From positions 15,226,983 to 15,290,982 of the forward strand of contig NC_087077.1 in the NCBI RefSeq assembly GCF_026151205.1: DNA of 64,000 nucleotides, read 5' to 3'. The position numbers were made by a program, and so were the translations under genes. Origin of the DNA: Bolinopsis microptera. Lineage: Eukaryota > Ctenophora > Tentaculata > Lobata > Bolinopsidae. The notes below the pieces were generated by a model, which was not told the origin of the DNA, did no database searches, and saw only the letters and a list, made by a program, of their open reading frames with translations. Position 1 is the stretch's first letter, and each line of letters starts with the position of its first letter. This document shows, in pieces, positions 43,301 to 55,300 of the stretch.

Positions 43301-46300
43301 CACAGATATCATTAAAATGCTGACATCTAGCAAGGCGGCACAGTTCTGATCTGAAACGACCGGGTGCCAACTGCTAAGGTACTTACCGAGCCTTACTAAC
43401 ATCTTACAAAATTTATTTGTATTACTTTTTGTTGAAAATATTGTGCCCGTATCTTTTAATCGATACAGTTGAAACTTTTGTTGATGAAACAATGTACTGC
43501 AGACTGTGATGTGACTCATCTCACCCCAAACAGTATAACTGTAAGGTTGCTGTTAAGTTCATGTGATCAACAGGAATGCATTTTATTATATGCATATTTC
43601 CGAATCCTCGCAAGAACAATGTACATTCACAGCTTTGACATAGCAGATTAGCAGATGTTATAACTCGATGCCATATTTTGTATCGTGTTACTGCACTGTA
43701 CAGAATTATTTCGCGTACAGAATTTGTATACTTATTTTAAAACTTTATTTTGTACATTCTTCATATTTTATAAGACCTTAATTTAAAGATGGAGTTATTA
43801 GATTAAAATTAGCAATTTCTAATTTGTTATTTTTAGCAAGAGCAATTCTATCTCAGATAGTATCTGCAAATTCATTTTTAAATGAGATCGTGCACATAGA
43901 AATTGGGGACCCGAAATTTGAAATCTTGTGAATGAGAACGTTTTTTACATCTGCTCCACTACACTATGGTGGCTTTCACGGAAACAGGTTGATATTTGTT
44001 ATCTGTTTTATTAATCGCTTAGTATCGTCTTTTTTAAATTGACATTAAGTCTTGAAAATTATTCGAGAAGAATTTCTCTAATCGGATCATCAAATTATCA
44101 TCAAATTATTGATGAAGGAGTAACCTTACATTCTACCTACTACTCATTTCTCAAGATGTCCACTACATGATGTTGCTCTAGTACCACTTTGACTTATGTC
44201 CCTTAACCGCTTTTAACTACCGTTCACCGAACCTTGACTGCGTCTTTGTTAACAAGGTTTGGCCGGTAGAGGGTCTGCAGTAGTCCCATTATCTTAGTAT
44301 TGCTGTACAACTACTACAATTTTATTAACAATAAAACTTTGCTAATTTCCTTAATATTAGTACTTCGGTGAACTGAACTCTGCTGACCATCACCAACTGT
44401 TTAAATCAGTCGCATACTAGTTTTCTCTGTATACACCCGTCAACATTTCTATACCCCCTCGCTGGCCGACGTAAGTAAGGGGGTTAAGAAGGCAAGGGGT
44501 TCTGGCGAATGCTGACGTCATTAGGGGGGGGGGGGGGGTGTCACTCAATGCTAACAGTTGCTAAGAGAGAGAGGGGTAAAATTGGCTAAAATCTTTCTGA
44601 CGTCATATGTGAACGCTCCCTTCATAGGAGGAGTTAAGTCAATTATTAAGCTTAATTCTGAGCCACTCGCCCACACTCACACCGTGTTCGTTCCTACTTT
44701 GAATGCCTATCACTCAGATCATGTTCAGATCATATTAGTTTTACTTTATATTATATTAATCATCTTAGATTGTTTGTTGAATGATTATTAAAATTTAATT
44801 TAAAGTTTGTTGTTATGGATAGCATAAATTTATTTGCGACATCTTGGTTGACAGTACTAGAAGTTGGATACTGCAGTTAGTGGCTATTGTGTAATGTCTA
44901 GTAAGCCTTCTAGTTTCATGCCAACTATTGTCTTGCTTAGTTAATATTAGTTAATAATTAGAATAGTATACACTATACAGTCGATAAGTATCATTTGCAA
45001 TATATTAGTCGAGGACGTTGACAGTTGTTATTTTCAAAAGTCGTGATTTTTGACATTTACATCGCGGTGGTTACACACGATATCTACTAAATAATTTTCA
45101 ATTTTCTTACTCAGTGCAGTTTACTGCTTAGATTTAGAATTGACTTACTCTCGTCAGGATGAATCTCACATCAGAAAATGAACTCATGTTGCAAAAAGAG
45201 TTTCTTGTTTTACAAGAATTTCATGAAGAATTTTATGAAGAATTTCATGAACAAATACATCTCGTTGCCGACAAAAATATGTTCCAAAAAAAGAACGGGT
45301 TCACACTGTCTGACTACTTGAGCAACAGAAGAGAATTCTCTACAGTATGCCGGGAACACGCTGACCACCTCGAGAAATTTGCCATGGGTTCTGGAATCGC
45401 CAAAACAGTTGGAGGATCGGTAACTGTTGTGTCCGGTGGTCTTCTAGTTTTGGGAGTAATACTTTCACCCTTCACTTTTGGTGCTTCCTTAGGGTTAACT
45501 ATTGGAGGCATTGCTGGCGGGATTGTGGGATCAGGCACCACCATTGGTGCCACGATAGCTAAAGATCGCAATATTATGTCGGATCAAAAGAAAATCACGG
45601 AAGCTTTAAAGACATTTGAACACCAAGACAAAGTTGTCAGTACATTGCTGAAAGGAGTGAAGGATAATGTAAAGAGGATATCTAAGATTATTGAAAGTGG
45701 CATATTTGATAAGATATTACGGGATATTACAGGAGGTGGTATAGGCTTTATTTACAAGGGACACAAGCTCGGAGATATTATTGCCGACACTGTCAAAATT
45801 GCCACAAAGTTTGCGAGCATAGCTGATGACATTGCAGTAATTTCCGCCGAGACAACTGCCAAAGTATTCTCTGGTATTTTCGCTGGAGTTGGCATGCTCT
45901 TCGGGGCTTATGATATTTATAACGGGGTAAAAGATATAAAAGGGTCGGAAATCGCAGAAAAATTCCGTAAGTTTGCGAAGGAATATGACGAGGAGACAAT
46001 ATGTTTAGAGAATCAAATCTTTCGTCTGACCATCTGCTCCTTGAACCTTGACGTGTCTTTGAGACAAATTACAAATTACAAATGACTAGAACAAATTCCA
46101 AGAGGCACTAAAAACGTTTTGGATCCTTTTTCATTACAATGTATCTAAAATGTATACCAAATTTGCTTCAATCTTTGTCCTCTGATATTTACTATTTGTC
46201 CTCTGATATTTACTATCTGGCGTGACAGATATGATGAACGATCACTTGCGTACTGGACACTTAATGTTATTAATGTAATTTGATTATTCATGTTGCTTCA

Positions 46301-49300
46301 ACAAGGCCATATTTTGATGGTACAGATTTTTATATCTCCGTATTTTGTTATCACACTTTAATAAATAATAAATATGTATGTTATATTTTTTTTGTTGAAA
46401 AATTCATATATTGATTCTAATGTTCTGTTTCAAAATATTTTCAATAGAAAGTGCTGAATTTGAGCCAAACTTTCTCTGCGAAGGGAGACATACTTAGAAT
46501 GGATCCACGGTATCAAGGATGGTTATGGCACCATATTCTAATAATTTGTATTGATAAAACCTTTTAAAATTAACCAGCAATTGTTAGTTTCCCGGTTCTT
46601 ACAATTTCTATAGATTCTTGACAAATTGTTTTTTTTAATGTCAGGTGATTAGTCGATACGATAATTTTCTAATAAGCGGTGTTAAACAGGTCGACAGGAT
46701 TTTGCTGATCTGAAAATTATGTTTGTAATCAGTTCGATTCATGTAGATAGGCGGTGTAATACTGGGTTATGTTACAGCAAACATGAAGCCATTCCATAGT
46801 AATTTAGTCTTTGTACTTAAATGAACGCTAAAAGGCATTCAAAACCAACAAAAATCCGAATTTTTTCATTTTTTGGACGTTTTTTTAATTTCAGCAAATG
46901 ATTTTTAAATGCATTTTTATACATTTAGTAAGAAAAGCAGTCGGTAAGCAGTAAAAATGTTAAAATATGTGTACATGATCAGTGTATAATATCACATATC
47001 ATCTTCATCGAATGGGTTTTCGTTCATGAAATAGTCCATGATTAAAGCATCAGTGATTTCTAGCTTTATGGAAACATTTTTTATCAAACTACCCCAGTCA
47101 TGCATTTCAGTGTTAACTTTTACAAGCCATTCGGCGTGAAGTGGTTTTATCTTAGACAACTTTAGGCTAACCTTGACATCACGTGGAGCTTTCTTAGCAC
47201 TGTTGTCTGTTTCATTACCTCCCCTGAGTAATATGAACTATAACAAAGTCAGAAAATGTCCTTGGCAACACGATTTACCGTCATATTTAGAGGCTGGAAC
47301 AAGTTTGTAATGTTGGCGGGGACTAACTCATGAACTATGTTGTTGAGTGCCATAATTTCGTTGACTTTTTCCGCAAAGTGACCCTTGAAAACATCATATA
47401 CTAGTAGAGTTGTCTGTGCCTCCGGCAGACCAAGGAGCGAATAAATGGTCACGGAGAAAGTGTAACTTAAAGTTTAACGAGGTCGAGGAATCTAATCACA
47501 ACACAATTAAATGACCGGGTGAAGGGGATTATTGTTATTGATCACGTATTTCTACGGAAATGTTATGGTGTACGAGGTCGAGGATACTTTACTCACTAGC
47601 CAGGGTGATATCAGGAAGTGAATTACAGAGTTTATTTTTTTACTTTTGACTATCGTTTGTACGAGAAAATATAATTTAAAATGGAAGTGCGTCTAGGTTC
47701 TTTAGACGTGTTTGACCGCTTTATTTTTTCCCTTTTTACTCCATTAGTAGGGAGATGTTCACTGTTCAGTGTGCACTTTGCTGTATAGAGTTGTTTGCTA
47801 CTGAATCGAGTTAAATAGGGCATTGATAATGATAACCCTCTAGTTCCATGGCCAATTTTTCACTGTATTAATACGCTCAAAAAAATATATCAGATTTTTT
47901 GGCTCTCTCTTTTCGATTCACTGAATTAATACAGCTTTAAAAAATCGTAAACATGTTTACGATTTAATTTTTCTCACTGTATTAATACAATAGACAGTTT
48001 TTGGGAATTCCAAATAGTTTCTGATTAATCTGATTTCTTGCGACAAATGATACTGCACTGTTAGGATAAACGACGTTTCAAAGTAACAACTTCTTATTCA
48101 TGCTGAAAAAATTGGTAAATATGTGAGAAAACTGTCTCATAAAATTTATTAATCATAAATGGCTAAACGACAACAAATTGTTCAAATACTAGACTAAAAT
48201 TAGAATCAAAATCTATATATACACCAATACTCGATCTGCTATTCAATAAACCTAAAACATCAACTAAACAGCAAGTACGTGATTGTGATCGTGTGATGGA
48301 ATGACATGTACAGTGATAACAGATAATAAGGTAAAAGATACAATACATGTGAGATGGTGTATACACAATGTGAGTGAAATTATAGTGATTGAGAGCGAGA
48401 TGTGAAAAAACATTAAAACTTACTACTACTAGAAAACTGAAACTGTATGCAATAAAAAGGGAATGAAACTAAAATATCTAAAATTCTTCAGTACTAGCTA
48501 TGATAAAACGTTTAATAGTATCCAGTTCTTCTCTCTTGTTAATTATAGGGTTCAGATTAATAATAAACATCGCTTCGAAAATCTTTCTTCTGACAGTATT
48601 GGGCTCAATTCTTAAAACATCTACTTCTAAACTGGGATTTAACCCCTCATGACAGCTCGAATAATGTATGGCAAAAACTTGACTAACATTAGAAGGGGTA
48701 GCAGGGTAGCTGTAGCGTAACGTAAGTGTTCACCTACACGAGCATGTACTTTCCTACTGGTTTCTCCAACGTACAGCTGGTCACATAATTTACACTTAAT
48801 CTTATATACAACATTCTTCACTTCACAATTTTTATTACAAACTATCGAAGGACAAATTTTACATGAATTAATACTGCACACACGTTTATCATACGGTCTG
48901 TTACTACATAAAATATTTCTCAATTTCGAAGTAAAGTTTACTTTAATAGGTAAATTGTTCTGCTTTACATAATTTCTAATCTTATTGCTAGTACTGTCCG
49001 AAATAAAATCTAAATTAAGAACTGTCCTGGAATCATCCTCAACACTCTGACGCCTGTTAGAATTACTACTGCTACAATAACGTCTTGGGTTCTGCAGGTA
49101 ACCGTTTTTCTGTAATAGATCATCAAGGAGTCTGAGAAAGTGCTCCTTTTCCGCTGGGCCAGATGAGATGCGGCAAGCCTCGCTATATAGGTTCTTCACT
49201 GTATTAATCTTAACAGACTCAGGATGACAAGAGTTGTTGTGCAGGGTAATATCCTTTTGTTGCGGCTTGCGGTACAATCTGCTGGTTAATTTACCGTTTG

Positions 49301-52300
49301 ACTCGATCCGGACCTCAGTGTTCAGGAAGGGGATAAAATCGTCCTGTTGTTCTGGAAAGTCGACCTCCCACTTCAACTTTTTGTCCGGATCTTGGTCTGC
49401 AATCTGTTGAACCAGAGCAAGGGCTTCTTCTTTCTTCTCTGCAGTACTGGCAGCATCATCTATGTAGCGTTTGTAGAAGTTCGATAAGTATACCGATAGG
49501 TAGTGTTGATCGGTGTAGATAGAGTTCTTCTCGAACTTGCACACTCTAATGATGGCACAGAAGGGCCCTGGCCTCAAACCCATGAACAGACCATCCTGCT
49601 GTAGCCAGAGAGTCCTGTTATACACAAAGAAAGAGTTGGTAGGATGTGTAGTAGGATCTCATGAATGTCTGTCAGGCTGAGTCCCATCAGGTCCAAACTC
49701 TCTCGGTGCTCTGTAGCTAGCACAATGACATCGTCTATACAGCCTTGTACGTTGATGTTAGTGTATAAAGCTGAAATATCCGCGGCAAAGAACTTTCTCC
49801 TGGCAAGCTGTTCCTGAGAGATCTGGCGGAGCATCTCTATGTGCTGCATTAAATTACTCAGGTGACTAGGCACCTGTATTAATACAGTCGCTGTGGTCGT
49901 TATCGATATTATAATTGCATTTTGTTGTCCCGCAAGTTTTTGGGATTAACTTTATTCGTCTGGCCGCAGTCCTGATCTTGCCCGACACCACCAATAGTAA
50001 TACGCGTATCGATTACTGCGTGCAAATTAATACGGGCATGGAGCTTTCCTAGCACTCTTGTCTGTTTCATTACCTACCCTGAGTAATGTGAACTATAACA
50101 ACGTCGGACAATGTCCTTGGCAACACGATTTACCGTAATATCTAGAGGCTGGAACAAGTTTGTAATGTTGGCGGGGACTAGCTCATGAACTATGTTGTTG
50201 AGTGCCATAATTTCGTTAACGGGTGATACTCGTAAAATATCTGTCCAACTCGGCGCGCGTCCTGGTAGGTTGTAAACCTACAATAATTTCGTTGACTTTT
50301 TCCGCAAAATGCCCCTTGAAAACATCATATACTAATGGAGTTTTCTGTGCTTCCGGCAGACCAAGGAGAACCTTTCTGTCGTTAACTTACGGCACAATAA
50401 AGTTCTCATAGTTGTCTTATTCTGGACAAAAAGTTCGAATTTTTTGAAAAAAATTCAACGGACTTTATTTGAACGGACATTAAGATGAACTTTAGGGCCT
50501 CCAGCGTTCAATTAATGTCCGTTCAAATAAGGTCCGATAAGGTAGATTTAGAATTGACTTAAATTGAACAATTTGTTAAAGGAGGTTATGTGGGGATGTA
50601 CGGATAGTATTCGCCACTAGGAAACACCCTTCCATCTGTGATACACTAATGAAAAATCGACAACTGGGACAACTGGAAACCCTTGATGTAGGACAACAGA
50701 GGTGCAAAACTTGCCCCGTACTATTTGACAAGGAGTCAAAGATCATGGTCAACAATGCAACATAGAACTGGTGCTAGACGGAACTCTAAAATGCAAGGGC
50801 AAGCATGTTATCTATATTTCACATCCGTCTTAATGGCCACCATAGTAAAATTATTTGTTATATTGAGAACAAAAATATCTTTAATTTTGAAACTTTTAGA
50901 TTTGGGATCATAAAGAGACCAAAACCAATTTTATTAGACAGAGAAGAGTCAAGATTTTGTTCAAAATTCAAAACTAACGTTTGGAGATAAAACGGTAATT
51001 TGCAAATTTTTAGATTTCTTTATTCATCTCACACAGTGCATTTGATACATTTGGTCGTGTTTACAAATAAATCAGATATATAGAAGAGATAATATTATGC
51101 TTTTAGTGTTACCGTCACTACTTTAACGAGATTTCTTAGCGTTATCAATTTACAGTAATGGGACACAGCAGTTTTAACTTTTAAGACCGATTAGTGCATT
51201 TTTGTTTGATAAGTAGTTCTAGTCATTGCCTATCAGCTTTACTAAAGTGTTTAGTTTGTTTCATGCTATACTATAATTTTCCAAGTGGACTTGTGTCTTG
51301 TACCCCAATCCCCATCCATAATTACTTACATGCTACGAATTTTGACTGATTAATTTTTGCCTTTGTTACAATTTTTACGTTTGAGTTAATAAACTATGAT
51401 GATTATAATATATGAATTTTACTTGTTAGAGTGCCTATCTTAAAGTAACATGTTTTTACAGGCTCTAATGATGTAGTTTAACGAAGATTTCAAGCCTTAC
51501 GTTGTGTGTTTCCCTTCATGACCGAAAGCATTATATGCATTAGAAATAGAATTGACCTACTCTCGTCAGGATGAATCTCACAGCAGAAAATGAACTCATG
51601 TTGCAAAAAGAGTTTCTTGTTTTACAAGAATTTCAGGAACTAATACATCTCGTTGCCGACGAAAATACGTTCCAAAAAAAGAACGGGTTCACACTGCCTG
51701 ACTACTTGAACAACAGAAGAGAATTCTCTACAGTATGCCGGGAACACGCTGACCACCTCGAGAAATTTGCCAAGGGTTCTGGAATCGCCAAAACAGTTGG
51801 AGGATCTGTAACTGTTGTGTCTGGTGGTCTTTTAGTTTTGGGAGTAATACTTTCACCCTTCACTTTTGGTGCTTCCTTAGGGTTAACCATTGGAGGCATT
51901 GCTGGCGGGATTGTGGGATCAGGCACCACCATTGGTGCCACGATAGCTAAAGATCGCAATATTATCTCGGATCAAAAGAAAATCACGGAAGCTTTAAAGA
52001 CATTTGAACACCAAGACAAAGTTGTCAGTACATTGCTGAATGGAGTGAAGGATAATGTAAAGAGGATATCTGAGATTATTGAAAGTGGCATATGTGATAA
52101 GATATTACAATACATTGCAACCAAGCGACTCAAGAACAATATTCCAATCCGGAGTTTACATAAGATATCGGGTCAAATTAGTACCACAGGAGGTGGTATA
52201 GGCTTGATTTACAAGGGATTCAAGTTCGGAGATACTATTGTCGATGCTGTCAGTATTGCTTCAAAGTTTGCGAACATAGCTGATGACATTGCAGTCATTT

Positions 52301-55300
52301 CCGCCGAGACTGCTGGTAGAGCTGTAATGGCTGCGGGAAGTACAACTGCCATAGTATTCTCTGGAATTTTTGCTGGATTTGGCATTGTCTTTGGGGCTTA
52401 TGATATTTATAGCGGGGTAAAAGATATAAAAGGGTCGGAAATCGCAGAAAAATTCCGTAAGTTTGCGAAGAAATATGACGAGGAGACAATATGTTTAGAG
52501 AATAAAATCTTTCGTCTGACCATCTGCTCCTTAAACCTTGACGTGTCTTTGAAACAAGGACAAATTACAAATGGCTAGAACAAATTACAAGAGGCACTAA
52601 AAACGTTTGGGATCCTTTCTCATTACAATTTATCTAAAATTTCTACCAAATTTGCTTCAATCTTTGTGCTCTGATATTTACTATTTAGTTTTAACTGGCG
52701 TGACAGATATGATGAACGATCACTTGCACTGGACACTTAATGTAATTAATGTAATTTGATTATTCATGTTGCTTCAACAAGGCCATATTTTTATGGTACA
52801 GCTTTTTAAATCTCCGTATTTTGTTATCACACTTTAATAAATAATAAGTATGTATGTTATATTTTTTTGTTGAAAAATTCATATATTTATTGTTCTGTTT
52901 CAAAATATTTTCAATAGAAAGTGCTGAATTTGAGCCAAACTTTCTCTGCGAAGGGAGACATCTTACTATATATAAAGCGAGACGATATATATATATATTT
53001 CGTTGCTGTACTCCTACACATTAAAAGTCGGTGTTGATTAGATCTTCGAAATAGTTCTTTGCATCATTTTATTAAACATCGTTATCTGAGATAAATTTGT
53101 TCTAAAAGCAACTGGAATATACACAAATCTTTAAAATAACTTACAAACTAGGAAAGGAAAACAAGTCTTAGGAAGACGTACAAAACTATTTGACTCAAAA
53201 CGGTACAAAACTTATATATATATATATTTATCCGTGCCATTTTACTGACACCACGGCATCAACTTTAACGCGAATTTCTGCAAAAACCGTAAAAGATATA
53301 CAACTGAAACCTTTTTGACTGGGTCAAATGCTTTAATGGCCTCCAAATCAGCATGAAAAAATAAAAAATTGGCCAAGAAATAGGAGTTTTAGAGCCCAAA
53401 ATTTGGTACCCCAAGTGGTGTCAAAAACGCGAATTAAATAGGTAATAATTGTTTTAGTCTCTTGAGTCTTGACACCATTTTAGGGTTAGACGGGTTCCTG
53501 CTAGTACTTATAATGGATCCACGGTGTCAGGATGGTTATAGCACCATATTCTAATAATTTGTATTAATAAAACCTTTTAAAATTAACCAGCAATTGTTAG
53601 TGTCCCGGTTCTTAACATTTTTATAGATTCTTGACAACTTGATTATTCAATGTCAGGTGATTAGTTGATAAGATAATTTTCTAATAAGCGGTGTTGAACA
53701 GGTCGACAGGATTTTGCTGTTCTGAAAATTATGTCTGTTATCAGTTTGATTCATGTAGATAAGCTGTGTAATACTGGGTTATGTTACACCAAACATGAAG
53801 CCATACCATATTGATTTAGCCTTTAAACTTCTTAGGGATCACATGACCCTACGTTTCTAATACTGTTGCAATTGTGTGTCGCTCGCTTTCTATTATATCT
53901 ATACTTTACGTCTATCATTATTATTTAAATTTACATTATGATTATGAACAACTTTTCTTTGATTTAGCTTTAAATGTTTAAAACGTTTTTAATGTTTAAA
54001 TTTAAGATTAAGCAAAAGTAGGATGTGTCATTCTGATGATACAGAGCTGTTAGAAGTGCTTTTAAGCCAAGTCGAGCTGATCACTAGCAAAGATGAATTC
54101 TACAAAATGTATGGATTTACTCTTGAAGATTATTTATCCAACCGAAGAATCTTCTCGAAAATTTGTCGAGACCACGCTGACCACATTGAACAATTTGTTA
54201 AAGGATCTGGGATTGCCAGAGCGATCGGCGGCTCAGTGACGATTGTGGCTGGCGGAGTTGCTATTTTAGGAATTATTTTAGCACCTTTCAGTTTGACTGC
54301 TGCTGCTTCATTAGGATTGACTGTCGGTGGAGTGGCAGCTGGAATGTTAGGAGCAGGAACATCAGTCACCGCCGGAATTGTCAAAGACTCAAATATAAGG
54401 TCGGATAAGAAGGAAATTGAGGAAGCTTTGGAGAAATTCGAAACCCAAGAGGATATAATAAATAACCTGCTAGAAGGGGTCTACGAAAGCTTAAATAAAC
54501 TTTCTTATCTCATGAAAAAAGGTCCAACTGAAGTTGTGATCGCAATAAAAGGACTTGCAGGCGCCAGTGGTATGGCAATAAAAGGAGTGAGACTAGCTAA
54601 AACAGTTGGGACCACAGTCAAATTAGCAGACTCAGCCAAGATTGTCAGCTTCGCAAATAATGTTTCCAACTTTATTGATCCAGCTGCTGTAAGCACCATC
54701 GCAGAGGCTCCAGGACTGCGCCTCTTTGGTAAGGCAGTAGTAGTTGCTGGCACCACTACAGCTAAAGTATTCTCAGGAGTGTTTGCTGCGTTTGGTATCG
54801 GAATTGGTGTCTGGGACATAGTTACAGGTACCAAGGATATTCAGGGCTCGGAGATTGCAAATAATTATATAGAGTTCGCTGATCAGTATGACGAGAACAC
54901 TGCAAATCTAATAACCGGAGTCGAGCAGCTTTCTAGGTTACTTGACCAAAATTGTGATACGCATTACGCAATGATTTAGAAGTAGAATGGTGTGCGTTTT
55001 GAATTTAGATTGTTTTATACAAAAGGTGAATAAAGTTGTAATAGATGAAAAATTGGACCTTTAGCGATTGTTGAAATTCAACATCTAGCGTCATCTAGCG
55101 TCATATAGCGTGAAATGACGGTTAAGGTCCGAAAAATCAACGAGGCGAATCAAAAGTAAGTTACACAATATTATGTTAGTTAGGATATCATGTCGAGAAG
55201 GGTTTATTAGGCTACCTCCTCTTTTAGAAACTCGCTGGTTCTAATGCTTGGTGGATCCTGGACATTCAAGTAAGCTTATTGCTCACTAAATCTAGGTAAA

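Larger units (their letters stand above)
45145..46815 (+). repeat. Segmental duplication copy 1, carrying an APOL-like gene
   Basis: Matches 51548-53830 from just before the ATG through about 700 bp of 3' flank. Differences include small indels in the coding region and the absence of the Helitron found in copy 2. Confidence 0.88.
51548..53830 (+). repeat. Segmental duplication copy 2, carrying an APOL-like gene
   Basis: Second copy of 45145-46815. Interrupted at 52961-53504 by a Helitron, which explains most of the length difference. Confidence 0.88.

Noticed and set aside
45314-45571. Minus-strand Pro/Thr-rich frame, repeated in all four APOL loci
   Set aside because: Antisense shadow of the Gly/Val/Thr-rich hydrophobic hairpin; its recurrence follows from paralogy of the plus-strand gene.
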